Source: Thuidium tamariscinum
Taxonomy: Eukaryota; Streptophyta; Bryopsida; Hypnales; Thuidiaceae
NCBI GenBank assembly: GCA_947034885.2
Contig: OX344753.2
Span: 19,530,001 to 19,594,000 of the forward strand
DNA length: 64,000 nucleotides
Direction of reading: 5' to 3'
The notes under the pieces were generated by a model. That model did not search any database. It saw nothing but the letters and a program-made list of their open reading frames with translations, and was not told where the DNA came from. Below, in pieces: positions 51,829-63,539 of the stretch (the stretch's first letter is position 1; the number at the start of each line of letters is the position of its first letter). A program made the position numbers and the translations under genes.

Positions 51829-54025
51829 CCCCTAAAGTTCATTGACTTTGTTTTTACGAAAATCTCTCCCAAACTATAGAAGTACCAAAGTTTAGTGAAA
51901 ACAACATTTTTGTATACATGTAACTAAAGTATCTTGTAGGACATTGGCTCTCAAAGATGTGGAAAAAATATCAGAAATTTCCACCATATGCATTGCAAGA
52001 TATTTTAGTTATAGATTAGCGTTTGACTTAACCAAAAAAAAAATTTAGCCCTTTAAGAATTACGGTAGTCACACTTCATTGACAATATCACATTTGTATG
52101 AATAAATGTCCAAAATGGTGGTGCTTCTTTGGATTCATTCTTCATGGCAAGTTGCGGCTATGCACTTGAAAATATTTAAGTTGTACAAAATTTTGGAAAA
52201 TTTTACAAAAATTGCCAATATCCATTACTTCAACATTTTTTACAATGTAGACCATGCGGTCTAAAATCTAAACCCATCTTAGATGTCTAAAATCTAGATT
52301 TTTTCTAGATGTAATATCTATATTTTAGACCATGTAGTTTGTAAACAGCACATGGAATACCACTACTCTAATGAAATTTTCCATAATTGTATAGTGGGGT
52401 ACCAATCAAAATGTCGTTTTTGAATTCAGAGTGAGAAAAATTTCAATATTGCCAACTTTGAAAGCCTCCCGAGAGCTCAAAAATTGGTATTTTACCACAA
52501 AATTCTTACCACAGCATCATCTTTAAGTTAATTATATGTATACCAAATTTCAAGGCCAAAAGATTCATCAAAAAAAGGTTATTCAAAATCTACCAACATG
52601 GATAGGGGTGAGAAACATTTCACTACTTTCAACTTTGACACCTTCCTAAGGATTGAGTTTTTTTTTCTTTTGCCAGGAAATTTTTGTCATGAAAAAATCT
52701 CTACGTTCTTAATAAGTATAAAGAAATTTCAAGGTAAAACAATAAATTCATAAAAATATATATGAAATCTCCCAACATGTGTAGTTTTGAGAAGATTTTC
52801 ACGATTGCCAACTTTGACACCCTCCCAAGGGCTGAAAAATTGGTTTCTTATCATGAATTTTTTTTGTGAAGTCATCTCTATGTTGATAATATGTACGACA
52901 AATTTCAAGTTCAAATGAATTACTGAAAATAAGATATACAAAATCTTCCAACATGTATAGTTGTGAGAAAATTTTCACTATTGCCGACTTTGACACCCTC
53001 CCAAGGGTTGAAAATTTGTCTACTTAACATGAATTTTTTTAATAAGATTAGCTTTTTGTTGATAATATATGTTCCAAATTTCAAGTTCAAAGCACTTACC
53101 CAAAAAAGATATTCAAAATCTCTCAACATGTATAGTTGTGAGGTTGAGTTTTTACGTTCGTGTCAAACTTTGCTCCACAAAATAACTCTATACTAAGGGC
53201 TCAAAAACTCCTCCTCACAACTACATATGTTGAGAGATTTTGTATATCTTATTTTCAGTAATTCATTTGAACTTGAAATTTGTAGTACATATTATCAACA
53301 TAGAGATGACTTCACAAAAAAAATTCATGGTAAGAAACCAATTTTTCAGCCCTTGGGAGGGTGTCAAAGTTGGCAATCGTGAAAATCTTCTCAAAACTAC
53401 ACATGTTGGGAGATTTCATATATATTTTTATGAATTTATTGTTTTACCTTGAAATTTCTTTATACTTATTAAGAACATAGAGATTTTTTCATGACAAAAA
53501 TTTCCTGGCAAAAGAAAAAAAAACTCAATCCTTAGGAAGGTGTCAAAGTTGAAAGTAGTGAAATGTTTCTCACCCCTATCCATGTTGGTAGATTTTGAAT
53601 AACCTTTTTTTGATGAATCTTTTGGCCTTGAAATTTGGTATACATATAATTAACTTAAAGATGATGCTGTGGTAAGAATTTTGTGGTAAAATACCAATTT
53701 TTGAGCTCTCGGGAGGCTTTCAAAGTTGGCAATACTGAAATTTTTCTCACTCTGAATTCAAAAACGACATTTTGATTGGTACCCCACTACACAATATATA
53801 GAAAAAAGAAGTAAGTAAAAAGAAGTAGAAAATGATTCAAGTATTGAATTGTTAAGAATTTAGTTATAAAATTGAAAAATGTCAATTCCAATGGTTGTAA
53901 TGTGTAATATTATAATATAAACAATCTACATCTTATAATTTTATCTTTTTCTAAAACAATTTAAAATTGAGTTAAACAAAGGAATTCAAATGGGCAATAT
54001 AAAATGGAGTTTGAACCATTAGGGG
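51829..54025. mobile_element. Diverged relative of the 14399-15333 element, with nested insertion
   Basis: Left part 51829-52200 matches 14399-14770 in order: ACCCCTAAA end, ATGTAACTAAAGTATCTTG, GTGGAAAAAAT, ATTGCAAGATAT, CACACTTCATTGACAATATC, AAAATGGTGG. Right part 53800-54025 matches 14775-14960: AGAAGTAAGTAAAAAGAAGTAG, AATTCCAATGGTT, AACAATCTACA. Ends AACCCCTAAAGTTCA and, inverted, AACCCCTAATGGTTC still resemble a TIR. The flanks are not TTAA, so the copy is old. Most of its middle is replaced by other DNA, including the foldback at 52386-53795. Confidence 0.6.
52386..53795. mobile_element. Large foldback element with tandem-unit arms
   Basis: The left end ATTGTATAGTGGGGTACCAA and right end TTGGTACCCCACTACACAAT are inverse copies. 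The arms meet around 53155-53203. Each arm is built from imperfect tandem units of about 175 bases, each with a CCAACATG block, CAACTTTGACACCCTCCCAA, TTCATG and CAAATTTCAAG. The left arm (about 770 bases) has one more unit than the right arm (about 590), at about 52940-53115. No transposase frame: mirrored frames on both strands are shadows of the inverted structure. A truncated relative lies at 10633-10955. Confidence 0.85.
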
Positions 54026-54771
54026 TTCACTTTAAAACCCTAAAGTAGTGGAATTTTTTCCCATTCAACCTTCTATTTTACTATTGATTATTCATTGTAT
54101 TTGCCTACATTGTTTTCAAAGTAAACTTTGATGTTTGAAAAAAATTATTTTTATTTTTAATCCTTTTCAAAGAGTAATGATATTCCAATAAATAATAATT
54201 TAGGATCTCGTTATAATATAGAGGTATTAAACTACTCTTTTAATTAATAATTTGTCTTTCTTTAAATTTTAAAATCAAACCCCTAAATTTTCAAGTTTTT
54301 TTCAATCAAAATCTAATAATCCTCTTTCCAATTGAAACTCAATTTTATATCTTAATAAGAAGACCATTGAAAATTTTGAAACTTATGATATGAGAATTCA
54401 GTATTTTGTAATATAAAAATGTAAAAATATATATATCATTCAATGTATACTAAAGACAATGATTGGCAAGAAAATTCTATAAAAAAATGAGCATAATGTC
54501 TCCAATAGTGACTATATTCATTTACACATCTTTTGGAGAAGTAAGTTTTTGCTTGAGCAAGTCAATGCATACAAACTTTTTTATAAAGGTATTACAAAGA
54601 TATTTGCAATTTTGTCATTTGTATAAGATAATATTTCAAAATTATAATGCAACTAATACTAAGTTCTATAATTGGTTTTATAAAGCATCAAAACATTGAC
54701 TAGAATTTTGCATGATATGATAAAGGATAATTCCAAAATTAAATTTCAATGAAAATACTTTATATTTTTTT

Positions 54772-56043
54772 ATGAATAGGAACTTATTTTTGAGATTGAA
54801 GATGGAAGCCGGATGTGTGAATCATGGAGAAGGGACACTACAATGTATACTAGTCCCGTGTCAATCACCACTTAGAAAAAACACATGCAAATGGCACAAA
54901 CCTTTCAACTTTTTGAAGCATACATGTCCAATTTGGACACCTCCATTAAATTTTGGAGAACCCTTATTGAATTTGAAAGCTTTAACATGCATGCCTGGTT
55001 CAAAAGGAGGTGCATGCATACGTGTATGGCAAATTGCATTTGCCTTCATTGGTTTTATGATAATTATTAAGATTAGAGGTTATCATTCAATCACGGCTTT
55101 TGAGTATGTTTCAAAACAAATATTTTTTTATATAATCATAATATTGAAGTTTAATCTCGAAATAATATCAAAACTCTCATTTTATTTTTCAAAGTATACT
55201 TATAAATTTTTTGATATATTGCTTTTGAATTGACTACTTCAATATATAAATAATTATGATGATCTTTAAAGAATAATTTTAAATTTTTTTAATATTTTGA
55301 ACCAATTTTCAAAAATCTTACTGAATTTGCAAGTTCTAACATTATACAATCATTTTTGTCAAAAAATTTAGGTATTTTGTAACAGCAACAATGTTTCAAT
55401 GCATTTGGAGTACTATTTTGCTATTGTTAGATATTTATGCTTTACTTACAGAGACTTGCCTCCATTATTGTTGTTTAATACACTTATTTTCTATTGGTGA
55501 TTGGGTAATTAATTATTTAATTTTACTCAAGAAAGAATTTTTTTAATAATAAGTATACTTCATATATTATTAGTATTTCAAAAGATTCATTCTTAATGAA
55601 GTCTTAAATTTTTAATTACTTAAATTGTTACATTTGACAAGTATTCAAACCAATTGGTACAATGCAACCATGTTATTTGACCTATAGATTAAACAAAAGA
55701 GAATCAATATTGTTTCATTTCAATGGAAACATTTCAATCCTTTGATTTACAAAATACTTTTTATAATATAAAATTTGATTTTAAGGAGGATTTTATATTA
55801 AAAAGTAAGATTTATAAAATAAAAATTCAACCATTGTGTGGACAGATTACATCCATGATGACATTTTCAGCTGCATGTGCAGTAGCAGGAATTACAACTT
55901 TAATAGATGATGATTTAAACCAATGCACCCCCAATAATTGTAAAAGATATGAAGTAGCTGCTGCAATGGCATTTTGTGCTTGGTTTTTTAGTACAATTTC
56001 TTTTTTTTATTCTTTTAAACTTCAAGCTCTTCGATATGCATAA
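54772..56043 (+). CDS. CASP-like (CASPL, DUF588) four-helix membrane protein
   Basis: Three exons, 54772-55103, 55372-55504 and 55846-56043, join in frame. The protein follows the CASPL5-type plan: CMPGSKGG then a first membrane helix (VWQIAFAFIGFMII), SITAFEYF at the loop, a second helix (IWSTILLLLDIYALL) with the usual Asp-Ile-Tyr, LFSIGDW before a third helix (MTFSAACAVAGITTLI), DDDLNQC and NNCKRYEVAAAMAFCAWFF with the fourth helix. CASPLs form plasma-membrane scaffolds that guide wall modification. The N-terminus is about 70 residues, longer than usual and Cys-rich. The start could be the Met at 54772 or the one at 54802; an upstream exon is possible. All exons are AT-rich. Confidence 0.75.
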
Positions 56044-58800
56044 CAACAATTGTATATATTTTTATCCTTGTTTTTTTGAATGAACGTGTTGATTGTATCA
56101 CATTTTCATCCACCACATCGTCATCTACATAGTTTTGATTAAATTTTTCTTGCTAAATTCTAATGACATTCTCTACAAACATCTTCACAATGACACCTTC
56201 AATTGCAGTTTGATGTAACTTTTACTTCCAAGAAAAATGGGCCCTAAAGAAGGCTATAAAATTGGAATAATAGTGGCTTCACTTATTGAATTTTTAAAGT
56301 ATTTTTAGGTTCAAATTATTTTTCTTAAAAATAATTTAATAATTGCAATCCTCATGGGTTAAAATTTGACTAGTTAGAACTATCCTTTCTTAATTGTTTT
56401 CATAGTTTTTTTGGTAGAATATTGACATTACTACTGCTAGAGTGCTAGTTCATTGCTTAGAGGCCTTTTTTAGGCCCATTTTTCTTGAATTGTATTCAAT
56501 ATATTGTTTGTCTTATATTTGATTATTAACCTTAATATTTGAATACACATGGTATATAGAAATTTGAGGTGTCTTTGAATGTACTAAACAACATGTACTA
56601 ATATGTTATTCAATAGCCTTTAGAGGATGTATGATAGCCTATATTTGAATCAATATCATCTTTTCTTCAAGTGTTTGAATTTATTAAATGTTGTATATTT
56701 AAAAACTACTAAATTTTAGGTATTTTATTTTTATTACTAATAAAATTTACTTTTAAACAATTTTGCATTGAAAATGAAAAAAAAATGAACCTATTATTAT
56801 TTCATTATTTCATTTGAGACTATAAATAAAAATTGATGCTATAATAATATAAAATGGAATACAAGTAGTTACAAAAATCTAACAATATAGGTTATAAGAA
56901 CATAAGATTACTTTTGGAACTTTTAGCCTTTATAAAAGATTAAATAGACGGTAAGTAAGATTTGGCTACAATCATGTCTTTGTCTTTGTAATAATCTTTT
57001 AAAATCCTAAATTACATTTTAAATCATTTTCTTTCACATTTCACAAGAAGGTTTGGAACTTTGACTCTCTTAAATTGATTTGTTTTTAACACCTAAACCT
57101 CTTTCAATTATAAAACCATCCATTGCTTCATTGATTGGTGAATTAATATATTCAAATTTATAATGACCAATTTTCATTACAATTGTCGAAGTACGAAATT
57201 TTCCTTTTCCTTATAAGCATATATACAAGAGTTATTAAAAAAAAGTCATGAAACACCATGTAACCAAGTTTTCAGACATGCTTCATCCTTTTCACATCAT
57301 TCATGCAATACTCTTGAAAGTGTTCATTGTCTATTTACCTATTGAATTTTATTATATAGTTTTGTTTAAGTACATTTACACCAAACTAAGGGAAAAATAC
57401 AAAATGAAAGAGGTCTAGACTTCACACAATAATTGATTTGTTTGTACTAAGGGAAAAAATCTCCACTTCAATTTAATGTAGTACATATACAATATGGTAG
57501 ATGGTTTATATTTAAAATATTAAAATATTTAAAAATTTTCATCCATTAAATTATATAATTTTCAAAATAATTAGATGTTGAAATAGACTAGTGAGGTTAT
57601 TTAAATCCAAATGGAAGGGTGGCATCTTCTCATTTCTTGCTCATTATTTGAAGGGTATACTTGATGAGTACTAACCCTCAACTTCAAGAAGAATGCTTAT
57701 CCTTACTTGAATTACATTTTACACTTTTAATTCTTAAAATTCTACTAGGTAAAATTTTTACTTTTATTCTTTACCTTTGATATAATTGTATCTTTGGAGA
57801 TTGAAGTAGAGCAATTTCCATAATATTTTCAAATTAGAAATGAATTTCTAAATTCTTTAGAATTGGAACCGAATTTATCAAATCTCATGATGCTTTCACT
57901 TTTATGTGAGTAGGCAAAATGACATTTTATAAGTTGCTTGCCTTTATGTTAAATGAAAAAATTCACTACTTTCGTTGGTTCACATTCCTATGATTGGCCC
58001 ACTTGTACTTGTATCTCTACAATTCCTCAATGCAATTGAACTTTAGCCTTTTTTTCATTGTCCTGTACTACACTTCCAATCCATATAAACTCTTCAAAAG
58101 TTCAAGTCCAATATTAAAAATACTTCTGTAGATGTTGAAAACTTGTCTCCTCTTCATTTCACAATCTATCTTCAAAAATTTTGCTAGCCAACAATTCCAC
58201 TAATCCTCTTGCAACCATTGCACACTTCCATATAGAATTCCTTTATGGCCATTGGATTAGATGAATTATTGCCAACCCGATTTCCGTCATCCCGGCCGTT
58301 CATGAGACCGACCCCGTCGCCCCTTCCGAACGAAATCCGTCCACTTTCGTCCCCAAAGCGCCGAGAGTTCTTATCAGTGAGGCGACGTGGAAGTCCAGGG
58401 AGACACGCTCTGGATTTGCCTTTCGCACTGGCAGCAGACTCACTGCTTGCCTTCAGCTTTGCCAATCCACTGACAACCCCGCCTTGCGCCCACCACAAGT
58501 GCGCTTCCACAATCGCTGAGATCTTCCGCACTTCCCTCACGATTCCAACAAGTCTTCGCTTCCTCCGTTCCGTGCTCTGTAGCCCCCAATTCTAACCCCA
58601 TTGCACTCACAGGTGAGCTCACAGCACATTGCCACTCTTGTTGTTATCCGTCTCTCTTGCTGTTTGATTCCTCACTGCCGACACGAATTGCACTTGGGTT
58701 CGCAATGTAGGGACGGAATTTGGGTTGAGGTCGGGAGAATTGAGTTTTCGCTAATTCTTGTGATGGGATTTATGTGTGAGTGTGTGTGTAGGAGGGAGAG
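56044..58800. other. Intergenic and probable 5' region of the PsbP-like gene
   Basis: 56044-58200 is AT-rich without recognised features. 58250-58800 becomes GC-rich; its long open frames on both strands have no recognised domain and probably lie in the promoter or 5' leader of the next gene. Confidence 0.45.
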
Positions 58801-61708
58801 ATGGCCGCGCTACAAGTGTCGAGCTCAATCTATTCTTCGTTGGACAGGCGTTGCACCTCAAGTGTGGGTTCTTATGAGGTACACTCAGACTTCTGTAATG
58901 TGTGACCCTTTTCTGAACTGACGGTTGAGAATTTCTTTGCGCGCTTGCTTCACTATCGTTCAGTATTGCACGCTTGTGTACATTCAAAGTTGTGACTTTA
59001 GGTTGTGAGATTAAACAGGTTTCAGTGTAATCTTAATGCTGGAGTCACAACTTTGAATGTGTCAAATAAAGAGGTTTGAGTGTACATGAGTTGATGGCGA
59101 GGGTCTTGTCCCAGAGCAATGCAATGTTGACTGAAAATGTGGCATTGAAGGTCCGTAGGATAGTTTCTCTGTCAAGAATGAATTTATTTTAATGGGTTGA
59201 CAGATTATCGCACCTGTGAGGTTGAATGGCGCTGCGAATTTGCGTACCCGGGCTTTTGCAATTAGGGCTTCGACATCGGAACCCACCAGCGGTAATGGGA
59301 ATGCGCCTTTCTCACTTGAAAAGCTCCATTTCTGAATTGAATTTTTTTGCCTTACTATGATTGTGAATTACTTTTTGACAAAGCTTGTGTCGGTAATTAG
59401 CTTGTGTCCTTTTTCTCAACAGTATTTCAGATTTGTGATTGAAAAATAAACAAGGTTTCCTGGTGCCATTAATATTCTCTGTTCTTTTCTCACTGAAACA
59501 AGGTCAGTACCCCTAGTTTGAGTGACTTCAAAGGAAATTTTAATGGATGTTTGATTTTGGGGTTGACAGAGTCCGAGGCTTTGACACGTAGACATGTGTT
59601 GGGAGGAGCTGCTGCCGTTGCCGCCACCGTTGCTACCTTCGGAAGCCCTGCGCTTGCAATAAGTACGTTTCACATTGGTTTTAACCATTTCCTTGCGACT
59701 TAGTTTATGTGAGGAGAGTGGTTTTGTTTTCACGATATATTAGGAACAAGCCATTGAGCACACCCCAAGCTTTGTACGGCGTAGCAAATTCAAAGTCGTG
59801 TTACGTGATTTGAAACTTCTTAGCGATCGAGTCTTAATCTTCTGTTCGAAAACCATTGTATCTCGCTATCTACGATGCAATTAGGGACGAATGTCCGGAG
59901 TTTCATTAGAAATATCATACGCAGTTGCAGAGATCGGTCATACATTAAATGTTCTTGCAATTCTACAAGCGATGAATTGAAGTGCGCCAGAAGAGAGCCA
60001 ACTTTCTTGCAACATGGAAGAAATCTGTTGCTACAATTAAGGTGTGGTTTGTGCGTGGAGAAGGGTTTGAATATTTTCTTGAAGGACTTTCGGTTGGTTT
60101 GTTGTTAATGGCATGTCCACCCTACCCGGGCAACCCATTAGGATATGGATTAACCAAGTAGATTCCATCTAAATCTCGCTGTTGCTTAGGATTACGGTAC
60201 CCACAGAGTTCACACAATTATGTGCATCCCTCCCTTTCGATATGAGAATCTGCTGCTCCAGTGCAGACTTCCCTTGAGCAGCAGGTCAGTAGTTAATGCA
60301 AGGCGATGGTGCGCTGCAGTAAACACAGGCTGCCCCCATCTCTGCCCAGACGAAGTTTGATAGTGGCTTTTTGGGCACTCATTCCATGGTGCAGACGCTC
60401 CCAAAGGATATACCGCTATTCTGGACAATGCCGATGGTTACAAGTTCTTCTACCCGTTTGGCTGGCAGGTATGGTGTCCACCCTTCCACTTCTGAGTTTG
60501 ACATTTTTCTCTTTTTTCTCTTTGATATTGTGATGTGCCTTTCAGCAGTTACTCGTTTTCCGCAGCAGTTGATCTAATTGTGTGGTTTTCTCCAGGAAGT
60601 TGCAGTCAAGGGTCAGGATGTAGCGTTCAAAGATGTTATTGAACCTCTGGAGAGCGTGAGCGTGAGCATTATCAAGACGGACAAGACAAGTCTATCAGAA
60701 TTAGGATCTCCAGATGCGGTACCCTTCTTAAATTTTTTATTTGTTTGTGGTCTTTAATACCGACGCTTGTAATGTTTGTGCATGGCACTTAGCTTTTAAT
60801 GAATCTAGGCTTGAATGCCTGCCCACTCGAGGCGCCATTTATTGATTTTGCAATTGTGTTTATATATGTAGGTTGCTAAGGCTCTTGTTGAGAGGGTGTT
60901 GGCTTCACCAACACAGAAAACTCAAGTGTTGGAAGCTACAGAGGTACTCCTTTTCTGGAATTTTTTGTGTATGTGTCATGCCACCCTTACCCATATTGTT
61001 GTTCAAAATGACGAAAAATGATGAACTAAAAACAGAAAGTCAACTCCGGAAGCTCATAGTAAATTGTAGGAAGAACCGAAACAATTTTTTTGAAAAATGG
61101 TATATTTTGCTAACTCCTCTTATGCTTTCTACTTGATTCGTTTCAACTTCTGAAGGCATGGAAGCAGACCATTTTGTTAATTTAGGCACCTAAGTGATAA
61201 CGTTCACCTCGTGGAATTCCCCTGTTTCTGGTGGCTAATCTGGCGACTGTATCCTTGATTTACCAAGGTGTTACCTCTTTGTGCAGCGCTCTAATGACGG
61301 TCTGACATACTACTCGTTTGAGTTTCTGGCAAAAGCCCCAAACTTCACTCGCCACGGTCTGGGGACGGTGGCAATTAAAGATGGTACATCTTCTCCCTAC
61401 TCACGCGTTCCTGCACGCACCTTTTTCTTACTCCAGTTGGAAGAAAGCTCGTAGTTTTCTCAATGGAGAGCTGCATAAAATTATGAATATCTGAACCCTC
61501 GAATTGCTTGTTCTTGATGTCACGTTTTGTGTAGAATCGACGTTGTAGATGAGACTGAGCGAACTCCTGAATCTCGTTTTGATTTGATTGGTTTGTCTTG
61601 TGAACAGGAAAATTCTACACGCTTACGACAGGGTCAAATGAGCGGCGGTGGAATAAAATGGCAGACAAGCTGAAGATGATCATCAATTCTTTCGAGCTTT
61701 TGGTTTAG
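58801..61708 (+). CDS. PPL1: PsbP-like protein 1, thylakoid lumen, 8 exons
   Basis: Exons 58801-58878, 59204-59291, 59570-59662, 60395-60468, 60596-60718, 60872-60943, 61287-61383 and 61608-61708 join in frame (726 bases, 241 residues). The start MAALQVSSS opens a Ser/Arg-rich chloroplast transit peptide. Next comes a twin-arginine lumenal signal: R62-R63, a hydrophobic Ala/Val stretch, and cleavage after ALA at about residue 85. The mature part is a PsbP domain with FFYPFGWQEV, FKDVIEPLESVSV, FTRHGLGTVAIKDGKFYTLT and NERRW, closest in my memory to Arabidopsis PPL1, which helps repair of photodamaged photosystem II. It is not the oxygen-evolving PsbP itself. It converges on the desaturase gene, 412 bases away stop to stop. 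Confidence 0.9.
58980..59060. repeat. Hairpin in PPL1 intron 1
   Basis: ACATTCAAAGTTGTGACT at 58980-58997 is perfectly inverted at 59043-59060, giving an 18-bp stem with a 45-base loop that itself contains a short inverted pair (GATTA/TAATC). It may be a MITE remnant. Confidence 0.7.
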
Positions 61709-62120
61709 AATAGTAGATGATTTTTTTGGAGTGTCGACGAGAAGAGTCGGCTTTGTATTATCTCTTGCGAATGTGGCTTATGTTCTTCTCAAAGCTTCCA
61801 GGCTCATTAACTCTCCGAGGGACGGTTTACTGTATTTCAAATGAATTTGTACTTGTAATCCAACAGATGATGCATCAACGTGAAAGCTGTGAACTGGTTC
61901 GAATCGGGAACTGTCAAATTGTTTCTGACTGAACAAGCAGCGACAATCCTTCTGTGGCTGAAATAGATCTCTGTAACACAGAAAGCTTAGCTACATTCAA
62001 AGATTGCACAATCCATATTCAGAAAATTCAGGATACTGATCCTGCACAACGTAGAGAACTTGCTCACGTAAATAGGATCAGTCTCCAATTACGTGTACAT
62101 CAAAATGCGCCATGATTTGA

Positions 62121-63539
62121 TTACTCGGCAGCTCCATTGGTAGCAGGCTGCAGAAGCGCAGCAGCGTCTGCAATATCTTTGGCGGCCTTGAGAACGGTGA
62201 GAGAGGCCGGGGTGACGCTCACGTCCTCATACTCCAAGCCATGCTTCTTGCACAAAGCTTCCACTCTCGGAGAGATTTTGTTGTAGTTGTGCCTGGGCAT
62301 GGTGGGGAACAGATGGTGCTCAATCTGTCGGTCCAATCCTCCCGTGAACCAATCGTTGAACCAGCTGGCTTTAATGTTCCGCGTCGTTGCAATCTGCACC
62401 GTGGATTCAATTCAAACTCGTTACTACAACTCACTGAACAGTCACAGCGCTGTCTGCACGAAATTCCTTTGAAACCGCTTTGCTGGGTAACTGTTCTCGC
62501 GAGTCACGATTCTATCCAACCAAATCAAACTTTCGATTTATGATTCACTCGGGCTTACGAATGATATATGGTCTTACATAGCTGAGAAATTATGCACTTG
62601 GGAAATTGGGCTAATGTACTCTTTTGTTCACGTTGCATTCTTAGTGTATCCCAATGTATTCTGTAATTCTATCATCACTGGACAATCACTAGGGAATTTT
62701 TCAAAAATCGTATACATGTAAATTTGAAAATTGGTTCAATCCTCGAGTTTTCATTCATTAGGAGACTGAAACTACGACTATTTCACCATCTCAGCTCTAC
62801 ACCCTCACATTCTGGCATCCTGAAATTCGCCAAAACAGCAACTATGATTGATATTCTTGTCAAAAGCTACGATAGAAGGACTTAAGTGCTATAGATATAT
62901 ATATATACTAACATCCATTGCAGTTCCTATCATTCTCCATAACAAAAATGCAGACAAAAACTAGCTACCCACTAAAGAGAACACATCGACCTTAAGTACC
63001 TGAGCATTCACAAAATCCTTGGATTCGTTGTACACCTCCTTCCCATTATGGCTCAACGTGAACACCAACCCCAAGCAAAACCCCGCCACAAGCTCCGTCC
63101 CCACCATCCACGCCACCGGCTTCCACCACCCGGGAAGCACCCGAAACGCCACCCACGTAAACCAAACATAATGGAACATCACAGTCCCCTTCTCCACGCC
63201 CCCAATGAAGGGCGACAACGCCGGATTGAACGTGAAAAGCGCACTCCCGAACAACCAGCTGATGCGCGCAAGAAAGAGCAGCGGCACCAGGGCGTAATGT
63301 TGGTACTGCAGCACGCGCAGGGTCCGCTTGCTCTTCACGGTGGCTAAGATCTCATGGCTCCAGGCGATGAGGGGGAGTGTGTCGATGTCTTCGTCGATGG
63401 GGGTGTAAGTGGGGTCGCATTCGTTGGGAGCAGTGTGCTGCAAGTTGTGCTTGGTGCGCCACCAGGAGACGCTGAAGCCCAGGACGAAGTTGCCGAAGAA
63501 GTAGCCGAAAAACGTGTTCAGTCTCCTGTTTTCAAAGAC
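62121..63539 (-). CDS. Front-end (Δ5-type) fatty acid desaturase, C-terminal part
   Basis: Two exons, 63539-63000 and 62393-62121, join in phase and give the last 270 residues; the 5' exons lie beyond the window. They carry the second histidine box HNLQH (in [17 protein letters not shown]) and the third box QIEHH, whose Gln in place of the first His marks front-end desaturases. Several hydrophobic segments lie between. Such ER membrane enzymes normally begin with a cytochrome b5 domain and insert a double bond between an existing one and the carboxyl end of a polyunsaturated chain. Segments such as [28 protein letters not shown] and CKKHGLEY recall the Physcomitrium Δ5 enzyme rather than Δ6, so arachidonic or eicosapentaenoic acid synthesis is likely. 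Δ5 against Δ6 is not certain from this part. Confidence 0.88.

Noticed and set aside
52729-53452. Matching small open frames on both strands (MYILFSVIHLNLKF...) that look like a duplicated protein family
   Set aside because: They are the two arms of the foldback element read in opposite directions; identity comes from the palindrome, not from protein constraint.
58184-58622. Long frames on both strands in GC-rich DNA before PPL1
   Set aside because: No domain, not in frame with the PPL1 transit peptide, and GC-rich DNA keeps opposite frames open; treated as 5' region.
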